Source: Saprospiraceae bacterium (GTDB lineage: Bacteria; Bacteroidota; Bacteroidia; Chitinophagales; Saprospiraceae). From it: a stretch of 16,765 nucleotides of DNA. Each line of letters opens with the position of its first letter. Within the stretch, counting starts at the first letter, position 1. The translations under genes and the position numbers were made by a program. The DNA lies in NCBI GenBank assembly GCA_014379665.1, contig JACMLK010000249.1:1-16765 (forward strand), read 5' to 3'. Below the pieces are notes generated by a model, which did no database searches, was not told where the DNA came from, and was given only the letters and a program-made list of their open reading frames with translations. Below are positions 7,670 through 15,521 of the stretch, in pieces.

Positions 7670-7692
7670 ATTTAACTCATTTATAGTTAAAT
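7670..7692. promoter_or_regulatory. Perfect 8-bp dyad overlapping the purA -33 region, candidate operator
   Basis: ATTTAACT (7670-7677) and AGTTAAAT (7685-7692) are perfect inverted repeats around the 7-base spacer CATTTAT. The right arm ends 15 bases before the purA -7 element, so a protein bound here would overlap the -33 contact region. The position suggests repression of purA or joint control with gcvP; the regulator is unknown. Confidence 0.45.
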
Positions 7693-7707
7693 GTTGTCAG
7701 GTTTTAA

Positions 7708-7715
7708 TAATTTTG
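7708..7715 (+). promoter_or_regulatory. -7 promoter element of purA
   Basis: TAATTTTG matches TAnnTTTG exactly and lies 32 bases before the purA ATG. The -33 position is poor in TTG; a TTG at 7694-7696 is too close for the usual spacing. Confidence 0.55.
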
Positions 7716-7747
7716 ACCTTTAAAAACCAAGCAGTAATTAAATTATA

Positions 7748-9016
7748 ATGGCAGTTGACGTTATTTTGGGCCTTCAATGGGGAGATGAAGGTAAAGGAAA
7801 GATTGTGGATTTTCTGGCAGAAAAGTATGATCTTGTATGCAGATTTCAGGGAGGTCCCAATGCAGGACATACCATTAAAATAGATGGAAAAAAACATGTG
7901 CTGCACACTATACCGTCAGGTATATTCAGGCCGGACATTATTAATGTGATAGGAAATGGAGTCGTTCTTGATCCGATCACTATGGTCAAAGAGTTAAAGG
8001 CACTGGAAGATTCTGATATTGACTATCTGCCACGTTTGTTGGTGTCACGCAAAGCCCATCTGATTGTTCCTACTCACAGATACCTGGATGCAGCATCTGA
8101 AGCAGCTAAAGGATTAAGTAAAATTGGCTCCACACTCAAAGGGATTGGCCCTGCATATATGGATAAGACAGGGAGAAACGGGCTTCGTGTGGGAGATCTG
8201 ACAGCTGAAGATTTTGAAAACAAATATAAAATCATTAAAGAAAAACATCTGGGACTCATCAGATTATATCCGGAAATAGATTTTGATCTGGAATATGAAG
8301 AAGAAAACTTTTTTGAATGTATCGAAAAAATCAAAAGTCTTACCTTCATCAATAGCGAATATTATGTCAATCAGGCACTGACTGATGGTAAAACTATTCT
8401 TGCAGAAGGCGCGCAGGGCTCTATGCTGGATATAGACTTTGGTACTTATCCTTACGTCACATCATCCAATACAATCAGTGCAGGGGTTTGTAGTGGGCTC
8501 GGTATTGCTCCTAATAAAGTCAGAGAAGTCATTGGTATTGCAAAGGCGTACTGTACCAGAGTGGGTTCCGGACCTTTTCCGACAGAACTTCTTGAAGAGA
8601 CGGGAGAGAAACTCCGTCAGGTGGGAAAGGAATTTGGAGCTACGACCGGGAGGCCAAGACGATGTGGTTGGATAGACATCCCTCAATTACTCTACACCAT
8701 CATGTTGAATGGGGTGACACAGATCGTTATCACCAAGCTCGATGTACTGGACACATTTGAAGAAATAAGTGTTGCTGCTCACTATGCGTATGATGGCCGG
8801 ACCACCAATGAACTACCATTCGATATCGTTGATAAAAACATCGACCCTCAACTTATTCATTTTGAAGGTTGGAATGAAAGTCTTGATCACATTACTTCTT
8901 TTGATTCATTGCCTCAAAGGGCTCGGGATTATATCGGTCAATTGGAAAAATTGTTGAAAACCAGAATTTCTATGGTAAGTACGGGACCTGAGCGTGAAAA
9001 GTTATTTGTTTCATAA
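7748..9016 (+). CDS. purA: Adenylosuccinate synthetase
   Basis: It catalyses GTP-dependent joining of IMP and aspartate to adenylosuccinate, the first committed step to AMP, in the cytoplasm. The 422-residue length is normal. The N-terminal phosphate loop WGDEGKGK (11-18) includes the catalytic Asp13, and GPNAGHT holds His41. Further along are GSTLKGIGPAYMDK, the signature region AEGAQGSMLDIDFGTYPYVTSS, TTGRPRRCGW, the guanine-binding ITKLDVLD, and C-terminal STGPERE. ATG 7748 begins directly before the conserved core, so the start is secure. It is divergent from gcvP across 217 bases, and a HerA-like ATPase follows 91 bases later, possibly with its own promoter. Confidence 0.97.
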   Translation: MAVDVILGLQWGDEGKGKIVDFLAEKYDLVCRFQGGPNAGHTIKIDGKKHVLHTIPSGIFRPDIINVIGNGVVLDPITMVKELKALEDSDIDYLPRLLVSRKAHLIVPTHRYLDAASEAAKGLSKIGSTLKGIGPAYMDKTGRNGLRVGDLTAEDFENKYKIIKEKHLGLIRLYPEIDFDLEYEEENFFECIEKIKSLTFINSEYYVNQALTDGKTILAEGAQGSMLDIDFGTYPYVTSSNTISAGVCSGLGIAPNKVREVIGIAKAYCTRVGSGPFPTELLEETGEKLRQVGKEFGATTGRPRRCGWIDIPQLLYTIMLNGVTQIVITKLDVLDTFEEISVAAHYAYDGRTTNELPFDIVDKNIDPQLIHFEGWNESLDHITSFDSLPQRARDYIGQLEKLLKTRISMVSTGPEREKLFVS

Positions 9017-9085
9017 ATAAGAGTAGGTTTAATTCTAAAATTGAGGCATACAGCAATGTTTTTCAACATAATATTGTTTAATCTT

Positions 9086-9093
9086 TATCTTTA
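9086..9093 (+). promoter_or_regulatory. Weak -7 candidate before the HerA-like ATPase gene
   Basis: TATCTTTA differs from TAnnTTTG only in the last base and lies 14 bases before ATG 9108, which would leave a near-leaderless transcript. Read-through from purA is the alternative, as no terminator is evident in the 91-base gap. Confidence 0.25.
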
Positions 9094-9107
9094 AAAAATA
9101 ACAATTA

Positions 9108-10691
9108 ATGGCCAATAAAAATAAATTTCTGACAGAGATCACTCCAGCTTATACATTCAAAGGAGATTCGATCATTCTGGGTGCCCCAAAACTGGATGGT
9201 CAGGTGCTGACAGATACTTTTATCAGGGTACCTTTGAAAACTCTAAACAGACATGGTCTCATAGCAGGTGCCACAGGAACAGGTAAAACAAAAACCCTTC
9301 AGATCATCATAGAGCAGTTATCTGCAAAGGGAATCCCTTCATTAGTCATGGATATCAAGGGTGACCTAAGTGGTGTTGCAGTACCTGGTGATGTCAATCC
9401 AAAAATTGAAGAAAGACACCAACTGATCGGATTACCATTTTCAGCAGCAGGAAGCCCGGTGGAATTTTTGAGTCTTTCCAATGATAGCGGATCAAGACTC
9501 AGGGCCACCGTCACAGAATTCGGACCGATCCTCTTTTCAAAAATACTGGAATTGAATGATACTCAGGCAGGTGTTGTGTCACTTATTTTTAAGTTCTGTG
9601 ATGATAATAGTTTACCTCTACTGGATCTCAAAGATGTAAAAAAAGCCCTGAATTATATTTCAAATGAAGGCAAGAATGCGATACAGGCGGAATACGGAGC
9701 CATTTCTTCCGTTTCAGTGGGAACCATATTGCGTAAGATCATTGAACTTGAACAGCAGGGTGCTGATCTCTTTTTTGGAGAGAGATCTTTTGATGTAGAT
9801 GATCTGATCAGAATGGATGAAGAAGGACGCGGTTACATTTCAATACTAAGGGTTACGGATATCCAGGATAAGCCGAAACTTTTCTCTACTTTTATGTTGC
9901 AGTTGCTGGCTGAGATTTATTCCATATTCCCCGAAGAAGGGGACATGGAACAACCTAAACTGGTAATATTTATAGATGAAGCCCACCTGATATTTAATGA
10001 AGCTTCCAGGGCACTTTTGAATCAAATAGAGACCATCATTAAACTCATCAGATCAAAAGGTGTGGGTATATTTTTTGTAACTCAAAACCCGACAGATGTT
10101 CCGGACGCCGTCCTAAGCCAACTTGGACTGAAAATACAGCATGCGCTCAGAGCATTTACAGCCAAAGACCGGAAAGCCATAAAACTTACGGCAGAAAATT
10201 ATCCATTGACGGAATATTACGCAGTCGATCAGTTACTTACTGAACTTGGTATCGGTGAATCCATCATCGCAGCTCTAGACGAAAAAGGAGTGCCAACGCC
10301 ATTGGTTCATTGCTTTTTGAGGGCCCCGCAATCAAGAATGGATGTGCTTGCACAAGGCGAAATAAATCAAATACTGCAAAGGAGTCGTATCAGGGCCAAG
10401 TATGATGAAGTCATCAATCGTGAAAGTGCCCATGAAATATTGTCAGGTAAAATAGAGTCAGCTCAATCTGATGAAATTCAAAAGAAACTGCAGGAACAAC
10501 AAGAGAGCTCGGGGCCTCCGGTATCACGTGGAAGACTGGAAAAAAGTACTTTTGAAAAGGTCCTTGACAGTCAGGTTACCAAACAGATAGGACGAACTTT
10601 AGCATCATCATTAACCAGGGGGTTGCTTGGGGTATTGGGTTTGAAATCCACCGCATCAAGGAGTACTAGCAAAAAAACGAGTTGGTGGTAA
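9108..10691 (+). CDS. yjgR: HerA-like ATPase, YjgR / DUF853 family
   Basis: This 527-residue cytoplasmic protein of the HerA/FtsK P-loop branch matches the E. coli YjgR family, whose role is not established. Visible are Walker A GATGTGKT (54-61), followed by LVMDIKGDLSG (79-89). Walker B LVIFIDEAH (285-293) and a sensor-like VTQNPTDVPDAVLSQLG (324-340) complete the RecA-type core. A charged, Gln/Glu-rich segment (about 445-500) precedes a basic, Ser/Thr-rich tail. No nuclease of the NurA type lies beside it, so it does not look like a HerA-NurA end-resection pair. Neighbours (purA upstream, alkaline phosphatase downstream) give no functional hint. Family assignment is firm; function is unknown. 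Confidence 0.9.
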   Translation: MANKNKFLTEITPAYTFKGDSIILGAPKLDGQVLTDTFIRVPLKTLNRHGLIAGATGTGKTKTLQIIIEQLSAKGIPSLVMDIKGDLSGVAVPGDVNPKIEERHQLIGLPFSAAGSPVEFLSLSNDSGSRLRATVTEFGPILFSKILELNDTQAGVVSLIFKFCDDNSLPLLDLKDVKKALNYISNEGKNAIQAEYGAISSVSVGTILRKIIELEQQGADLFFGERSFDVDDLIRMDEEGRGYISILRVTDIQDKPKLFSTFMLQLLAEIYSIFPEEGDMEQPKLVIFIDEAHLIFNEASRALLNQIETIIKLIRSKGVGIFFVTQNPTDVPDAVLSQLGLKIQHALRAFTAKDRKAIKLTAENYPLTEYYAVDQLLTELGIGESIIAALDEKGVPTPLVHCFLRAPQSRMDVLAQGEINQILQRSRIRAKYDEVINRESAHEILSGKIESAQSDEIQKKLQEQQESSGPPVSRGRLEKSTFEKVLDSQVTKQIGRTLASSLTRGLLGVLGLKSTASRSTSKKTSWW

Positions 10692-10725
10692 TGTGATAAG
10701 TAAAGCTAAATGCAGGATTTGTACT

Positions 10726-10755
10726 AGAACAAACTTTCATCATGTTCTTTTTCTT
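10726..10755 (+). terminator. Possible weak terminator after the HerA-like ATPase gene
   Basis: AGAACA (10726-10731) pairs with TGTTCT (10743-10748) over an 11-base loop and is followed by TTTTCTT. The stem is short and low in GC, so termination may be inefficient. It lies 35 bases after the stop codon. Confidence 0.4.
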
Positions 10756-10787
10756 GACAGAGCACTACAATAATGGTAATATTTTTT
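10754..10787 (+). promoter_or_regulatory. Candidate promoter of the alkaline phosphatase-glycosyltransferase unit
   Basis: TTGACA at 10754-10759 is followed 23 bases after its TTG by TATTTTTT (10780-10787), one base from TAnnTTTG. The start would fall just before ATG 10810. Both boxes are in AT-rich sequence, so this is only plausible. Confidence 0.35.
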
Positions 10788-10809
10788 TCATTTCTTTAAT
10801 AATAATCAA

Positions 10810-12219
10810 ATGAGACGACGCGAATTTTTCCAAAAATCTGCATTATCTGCTGTTGGAGCAGGTCTTATTTTACCTATTCAGGGATGTACCCCGACAAAGT
10901 CAGTTATTAACGGAACGGGTCATGGCAAAAAGGCAAAAAATATCATCTTCATGGTCAGTGATGGTATGAGCGCCGGCACTATGAATATGGCCGAACTTTT
11001 ATTAAGGAGAAAAGAAGGCAGAGGCAGCCACTGGATGGATCTTTACAGGAACCAGCGTGCTGCAAGGGCATTGATGGATACAGCTTCATCCAATTCTATG
11101 GTGACTGATTCAGCCGCAGGTAGTTCATCATGGGGAGGAGGCTTCAGGGTACCCAACGGACATCTGAACATTGGTGCCAATGGGGAACAATACAAACCTA
11201 TTCTTCAAAAATTTAAAGCAGCGGGCAAAAAAGTGGGATGTGTCACTACGGTTCCCATCACACATGCCACTCCAGCGGGATTTTGTGTTAATAGTAAAAG
11301 CAGGGACTCACAGCCTGAGATAGCTCTTCAATATTTAGATCTTAGATTCGATGTCATGTTGGGTGGAGGATCCAAATACTTTGATAGACGAGAAGATGGC
11401 AGAAATCTGTTTAATGAATTTGAGACTAAGGGGTTTAAAGTAATAAGAGACAAATCGGGCTTAAATATGAGCCGGAATGATCAGCCATTATTAGGTGTTT
11501 TTGATACAGACGGGTTACCATATGAAATAGACAGAATTAACGATGATGCTATCATGTCCCGGGTACCTTCATTAGCTGCTATGACACAAAAGGCCCTAGA
11601 CCTGATGAATGATCACCCGAATGGTTTCTGTGTACAGATAGAAGGGGGCAAGGTGGATTGGGCAGCCCACTCCAATGATGCTCCGGCACTGATCTATGAT
11701 CAGGTAGCTTTTGATGATGCAATAAAGGTGGCGATTGATTTTGCAGAAAAAGATGGAAATACGCTGGTCATTATTACTACGGATCATGGAAACTCCAATC
11801 CAGGTCTCTATTACGGTAAAGAGGCAGATAGCAATTTTGAAAAATTTCTTACCATCAGACAATCAAATGATATAATTTTGAAAAGTTTAAAAAGAAAAGA
11901 TACACCCGCAGATATTATAAATAAAATAAAGTCCGGTCAGAATTATGAAATCACCACTGAACAGGCGCAGGATATTAAAACAAAGTACCTGTATCTGACT
12001 GATGATGAGAAGACCGACCCATACAAACTGCCTTTCAAAGAATATGGTCAGATGATGGCTGATAATACTTCAGTAAAGTTTGGCGGAATGGAGCATACGG
12101 GAGATTTTGTTGAGTTGGCCATGTTTGGTCCCGGCAGCGAAAGACTGAAGCCATTTGTGATCAATACTGATTTACATTATTTAATGCTCGAAGCAGCCGA
12201 AGTAGAAAACAAGTTCTAA
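10810..12219 (+). CDS. Exported alkaline phosphatase (PhoA family)
   Basis: This 469-residue phosphomonoesterase releases phosphate from organic esters outside the cytoplasm. The N-terminus RRREFFQKSALSAVGAG looks like a twin-arginine signal; Cys26 just after it (LPIQGC) might make it a lipoprotein, though the lipobox is imperfect. Active-site residues of the family are all present: Asp51 (VSDGM), nucleophile Ser101 (VTDSAAG), HATPA with Thr154, Glu278, Asp283 and His287 (EGGKVDWAAH), Asp325-His326 (TTDHG), and His429 (GMEHTGDF). Aligned by eye to E. coli PhoA, positions 153 and 328 are His152 and Trp284 rather than Asp and Lys, a pairing known from the cold-active Vibrio enzyme. Residues about 340-425 form an insertion before the last metal ligand. 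The gene is followed 19 bases later by a membrane GT-C-like gene. No Pho box was recognised. Confidence 0.93.
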   Translation: MRRREFFQKSALSAVGAGLILPIQGCTPTKSVINGTGHGKKAKNIIFMVSDGMSAGTMNMAELLLRRKEGRGSHWMDLYRNQRAARALMDTASSNSMVTDSAAGSSSWGGGFRVPNGHLNIGANGEQYKPILQKFKAAGKKVGCVTTVPITHATPAGFCVNSKSRDSQPEIALQYLDLRFDVMLGGGSKYFDRREDGRNLFNEFETKGFKVIRDKSGLNMSRNDQPLLGVFDTDGLPYEIDRINDDAIMSRVPSLAAMTQKALDLMNDHPNGFCVQIEGGKVDWAAHSNDAPALIYDQVAFDDAIKVAIDFAEKDGNTLVIITTDHGNSNPGLYYGKEADSNFEKFLTIRQSNDIILKSLKRKDTPADIINKIKSGQNYEITTEQAQDIKTKYLYLTDDEKTDPYKLPFKEYGQMMADNTSVKFGGMEHTGDFVELAMFGPGSERLKPFVINTDLHYLMLEAAEVENKF

Positions 12220-12238
12220 CATATCTAACTCAGAAACT

Positions 12239-13546
12239 ATGTCTTCACACCGGAAATATTTTTTATTGGGAGTAATGACCAGCTTTGCTTTATTGGAGTT
12301 TTTAATGCTTTCTTATCTGCAATCTTATTTTGGGATTTATTTCAGCCCGATCATCTTTTTTATATCATCACTTGGTGTGAGTGTGGTGGCATTGTATTTT
12401 TCTGTTAACTTATCTGAAGTTAAAAAGACAACACCGACATCAAAATCTGTATATTATCTTTTTTTACCCTTACTTTTTGTTTTGCTTTATTTCGGATACA
12501 GCGTATTCAGCAAGCAACCAATTGATTATAATGATTCAGATATTTTTGCACAGGTAATAAGTCCATCAGAGTGGCTGTTGAAGGGAGAATATCCCTATCA
12601 GACTGTAGTATTGCCGAGCTACTCGATGCATAATACCTACCTTCCAATGCAATGGTTTCCTTTCCTCTTATCCGTTGGTTTTGGATTTGACGCGAGATGG
12701 ATTCCACTTCTGGCCTGGGTTGTGACCCTCTTATTATTTATAAAATATTCCGGACTCCAATTCAATCTGACCAAAGAAGGTAGAGGAAAGGTCGCCATAG
12801 TGGTCATTGCTTTTTTGAGTGTTTTTGTCATCTTTGGTTTTATAGACCTCAATAGTTTTGATTATTGTGTGAGCCTGGAGTTGCTCCCGGCTGCTTATTA
12901 CATATTATTTACATTGGCTTTGCTGAGAGGTTCGTGGTGGGCCATAGGAATTACCTCAGGCATATGTCTGATGAGCAGATTTTCAATCATATTACTTGCT
13001 CCGTTTCTTATCTGGTATGTCTGGAAGAGATTTGGTTGGAATGTGTTATGGAAATCAGGAGCCACGACTGTAGTTTTTATTATGGCAATATTTGTTTTGC
13101 CTTTTATGACCAAAGATCCTCAGCTTCCATATAAAATCCTTGGTAATTATGATAGTGGGGCGGTAGGAGAATGGCGGGTGCATGACTGGCAGGAGCCTGG
13201 AACAGAACCATACCAGATCGCAAGAGGAATGGGTGCCGCTATCTTTGTAAAGAAACTTTATGAATATGATATAAAGGATGGTGTACATCATCTCAAACAG
13301 GCTGAAATAGTGCTGAGCTTGCTGGTTACTTTATTTTTAATCTATTTTTCGCACCGCAACTATAGCTTTTTGAACAGGGATTGGGTGTTGCTCGGAGGCT
13401 TGAAGCTTTATCTTACTATTTTCTATACCCTTGTTTTGATTCCTTATCCTTACTTATTTTTACTGCCCGTAACAGTCACGGTGCTGCTTTTGTTAAAAGC
13501 TTATGCTGATATATTTTCAGTGGCCAGTTTAGCTAAGGAGGCTTAA
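12239..13546 (+). CDS. Multi-spanning membrane protein, probable GT-C type glycosyltransferase (GT87-like)
   Basis: This 435-residue integral membrane protein has about 11-12 hydrophobic segments. After the third segment comes an acidic extracytoplasmic stretch, DYNDSD (96-101), then GEYPYQ and SYSMHNTYLPMQWFPFLL (about 128-144). An acidic motif followed by a Tyr-Pro loop and a membrane-hugging Pro-rich helix is typical of GT-C enzymes, which use polyprenyl-phosphate sugars on the outer side of the membrane; GT87/DUF2029 proteins show this layout. A hydrophilic region (about 285-350) separates the last segments. It lies 19 bases after the phosphatase and 23 bases before an Alg5-like gene that could make its lipid-linked donor. 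AAGGAGG occurs at 13535-13541 inside its 3' end, too far from the next ATG to be a good ribosome site. Family is inferred from layout; it could be an unrelated membrane protein. Confidence 0.6.
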   Translation: MSSHRKYFLLGVMTSFALLEFLMLSYLQSYFGIYFSPIIFFISSLGVSVVALYFSVNLSEVKKTTPTSKSVYYLFLPLLFVLLYFGYSVFSKQPIDYNDSDIFAQVISPSEWLLKGEYPYQTVVLPSYSMHNTYLPMQWFPFLLSVGFGFDARWIPLLAWVVTLLLFIKYSGLQFNLTKEGRGKVAIVVIAFLSVFVIFGFIDLNSFDYCVSLELLPAAYYILFTLALLRGSWWAIGITSGICLMSRFSIILLAPFLIWYVWKRFGWNVLWKSGATTVVFIMAIFVLPFMTKDPQLPYKILGNYDSGAVGEWRVHDWQEPGTEPYQIARGMGAAIFVKKLYEYDIKDGVHHLKQAEIVLSLLVTLFLIYFSHRNYSFLNRDWVLLGGLKLYLTIFYTLVLIPYPYLFLLPVTVTVLLLLKAYADIFSVASLAKEA

Positions 13547-13569
13547 CTGTTTATTTATTTCAATTTATC

Positions 13570-14289
13570 ATGATCAAATCCTTATCATTAATCATCCCGG
13601 CATATAATCCAACTGATGGATGGGAAGATGTATTCCTCAGGAGATACAAGGAATTTTGTACAGCTATCCCTGAACAAATCCCGGTGGTATTGGTCAATGA
13701 TGGTAGTTCAAAGGACATTTCAGAAGGCGTCAGGTTACTGCAACGTGAATTGAAAGACAATTTTCATTATGTCACTTATCCGGATAACAGAGGGAAGGGT
13801 GGCGCTCTAAAAGCCGGAGCGGTTAGTGTCGACTCTGAATTATTTATGTTTACAGATATTGATTTTCCGTACAGTACAGAGAGCATGGTGGATGTGTATC
13901 AGGCTATTCAGGCTGAACAGGGTATCGTGACTGGATACCGGCAGGAGACATATTATACTGATTTGTCTAATTTCAGGACCCTAGTTTCGAAAGCATTAAG
14001 GTGGTTTAATGGAGCCATATCTGGTCTTCCAACCAATGATACGCAATGCGGTTTGAAAGCATTTGACCGCACATCTAAGGCCATTTTATTGTCCTGCAAA
14101 ACCGATAGATTTCTCATTGACCTTGAATTGTTATTGGCTGCGAACAATAAAAAAATTAATATCAAACCCGTGCTGGTACATCTAAGAGATAATATTGTTT
14201 TTACAAAATTTGATGCCACAGTCTTATTGAAGGAGGTATTCAGTTTTTTAGGTTTGATTATAAAATACAGGATTTTTAGGGCGAAATAA
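13570..14289 (+). CDS. Family 2 glycosyltransferase, Alg5-like polyprenyl-phosphate hexose synthase
   Basis: This 239-residue GT-A fold enzyme probably transfers a hexose from a nucleotide sugar to polyprenyl phosphate at the cytoplasmic membrane face. It begins SLIIPAYN; VLVNDGSS (41-47) binds the nucleotide, and NRGKGGALKAG (73-83) and the metal motif TDIDFPYS (95-102, DID) follow. DTQCGLKAF (157-165) is the acceptor-side signature shared with eukaryotic Alg5 and bacterial relatives. There is no C-terminal transmembrane pair, so it is likely membrane-associated rather than anchored. It is the last gene of the phosphatase/GT-C/GT2 run. Its TAA is followed at once by the tandem repeat array. 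Sugar and lipid specificity are inferred. Confidence 0.87.
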   Translation: MIKSLSLIIPAYNPTDGWEDVFLRRYKEFCTAIPEQIPVVLVNDGSSKDISEGVRLLQRELKDNFHYVTYPDNRGKGGALKAGAVSVDSELFMFTDIDFPYSTESMVDVYQAIQAEQGIVTGYRQETYYTDLSNFRTLVSKALRWFNGAISGLPTNDTQCGLKAFDRTSKAILLSCKTDRFLIDLELLLAANNKKINIKPVLVHLRDNIVFTKFDATVLLKEVFSFLGLIIKYRIFRAK

Positions 14290-14510
14290 ACTACTTCACA
14301 ACTACCTGACAAGACTAACGATGGTCGCAGTTTGCAACTGCGATCCCTTGCAGGGAATTTTCAGGTACCTAAGAAGACTTAACAGGTACTTCACAAGACT
14401 TCACAGGTGTACTTGACAAGACTTCGCAGGTACTTCACAAGACTTCACAGATACCTGACAAGACTTCGCAGGTACTTCACAAGACTTCACAGGTACTTCG
14501 GAAGACTTCG
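14288..14510. repeat. 21-bp tandem repeat array in the convergent intergenic region
   Basis: Seven units run from 14362 to 14510, starting at 14362, 14383, 14404, 14427, 14448, 14469 and 14490. All are 21 bases except the third (23). The commonest unit is CAGGT plus two near-identical halves, ACTTCACAAG then ACTTCA, so the array alternates ACTTCACAAG and ACTTCACAGGT. A further unit (14300-14320) sharing ACCTGACAAGACT with unit 5, and a partial one before it (14288-14300), lie left of a palindromic insert. Each unit contains AAGACTT, itself self-complementary. It is noncoding in appearance: no start codon, and the 23-base unit breaks the frame. Confidence 0.9.
14321..14361. repeat. Palindromic element splitting the 21-bp array
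   Basis: TCGCAGTT and AACTGCGA (14325-14343) form a perfect 8-bp stem around TGC; a G-T and a G-C pair extend it to 14323-14345. It is followed directly by a second stem TCCCT/AGGGA (14344-14356), also around TGC. The 41-base block has no similarity to the flanking repeat units, which resume on both sides. It resembles a REP-type mobile palindrome, or may act as a terminator for either convergent gene, though the following ATTTT is a poor T-run. Confidence 0.7.
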
Positions 14511-14545
14511 GGAGATTTTGTAGCAGCTTAAATCGAACAGCGTGT

Positions 14546-15514
14546 TTATGTATTATCGATAATCAAATTATCATGATACTTTTTAACTATATTTGTATCT
14601 TTTAAAACATATAACGGCCTTTTTCTTACTTCATTCTGAATTCTTCCAATGTATTCCCCTATAATACCAATTGAAAGTAATTGGATTCCACCAATAAATA
14701 AAATAGAAATCATTAGTGAAGCCCATCCCTGAGGAGTTAAGGAATTAAAGAAGTATGAATATAACGTATAACAGATTAATATTAATGAAAGAAAGAAAAC
14801 TAAAAACCCCAAAATAGTGGCCAGTCTTAATGGCATGTTAGAAAATGATATGATACCATCCAAGGCAAGTCTAAATAACTTTCGATATGAATAACCCGGT
14901 TCCCCTGCAGCTCTTACATCCCTGTCGTATTCGATATATGCCTGTTCAAAACCTAACCATGCAATTTGTCCTCTTAAAAACTTATTATTTTCCGCCATCA
15001 TTATCAGTTCGTTTACAACGTTTCTTTTCATGATTCTAAAATCACCTGTATCCATAGGAATTTCAATCTGACTGATTTTTGATAATATTTTGTAAAATAA
15101 TTTGTAGCCACTTTTCTTAATAAAGCTTTTATCTTTTCTGCTTCTTCTTTTGGCATATACTACATCAAATCCTTTAACTATTTTTTCATACAAATCTTTA
15201 ATTAACTCAGGTGGATCCTGTAGGTCAGCATCAATAATTACTACATATTGACCGATACAATGTTCTAAACCAGCTGAAACAGCTATCTGATGACCAAAAT
15301 TTCTACTGAAATCAATAAATTTGACAGTAGAATCAGAAGAGCATATTTTTTTGATCAGAAATATGGATGAGTCTTTGCTCCCGTCATTTATAAAAATTAT
15401 TTCATGAGATACACCCATATGCTTCATTAACCTATTTATTCTTTCATATAAGGTTGGAATATTTAATTCTTCATTAAATATTGGAATGATCACAGAAAGT
15501 TCAATAGGCTTCAT
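14546..15514 (-). CDS. Membrane-anchored family 2 glycosyltransferase, GtrB/DPM1-like
   Basis: This 322-residue enzyme probably makes polyprenyl-phosphate-linked sugar (glucose, mannose or similar). The GT-A domain begins LSVIIPIFNEELNIPTL. FINDGSKDSS (41-50), the FSRNFGHQIAVSAGL acceptor region, metal motif DADLQDPP (95-102), MDTGDFRIMKR (154-164) and AGEPGYSYRKLFRLALDGI are as in GtrB/YfdH/ArnC relatives. Two transmembrane helices (about 230-252 and 265-290) and the ending GEYIGRIQNEVRKRPLY are typical of the anchored form. It follows the GT39-like gene by 7 bases, with AAAAGGA just before the ATG, partly overlapping the upstream stop, so translation is probably coupled. Base composition is more AT-rich than the left part (14941-15000 has 21 G/C of 60). 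Confidence 0.93.
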   Translation of the reverse strand: MKPIELSVIIPIFNEELNIPTLYERINRLMKHMGVSHEIIFINDGSKDSSIFLIKKICSSDSTVKFIDFSRNFGHQIAVSAGLEHCIGQYVVIIDADLQDPPELIKDLYEKIVKGFDVVYAKRRSRKDKSFIKKSGYKLFYKILSKISQIEIPMDTGDFRIMKRNVVNELIMMAENNKFLRGQIAWLGFEQAYIEYDRDVRAAGEPGYSYRKLFRLALDGIISFSNMPLRLATILGFLVFFLSLILICYTLYSYFFNSLTPQGWASLMISILFIGGIQLLSIGIIGEYIGRIQNEVRKRPLYVLKDTNIVKKYHDNLIIDNT

Positions 15515-15521
15515 TGTCCTT

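Noticed and set aside
7531..7747. Glycine riboswitch upstream of gcvP
   Set aside because: I looked for tandem aptamer-like stems on the minus strand and found only an AT-rich leader and a small ATGAG/CTCAT hairpin; the candidate leader is also far too short.
9108..10691. Part of a HerA-based antiphage system or HerA-NurA repair pair
   Set aside because: The protein matches the stand-alone YjgR/DUF853 type, and neither a nuclease nor a Sir2-like partner is adjacent.
13535..13541. AAGGAGG as the ribosome site of the Alg5-like gene
   Set aside because: It is 28 bases before ATG 13570 and no in-frame start lies at a workable distance; likely chance within the preceding gene's 3' end.
14362..14510. 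CRISPR array
   Set aside because: Units are contiguous 21-mers with no unique spacers, and no cas genes are present.
14362..14510. Short repeat protein encoded by the 21-bp array
   Set aside because: The unit length is a multiple of three and frames are partly open, but there is no start codon, the third unit is 23 bases and breaks the frame, and half-repeat structure is not codon-based.
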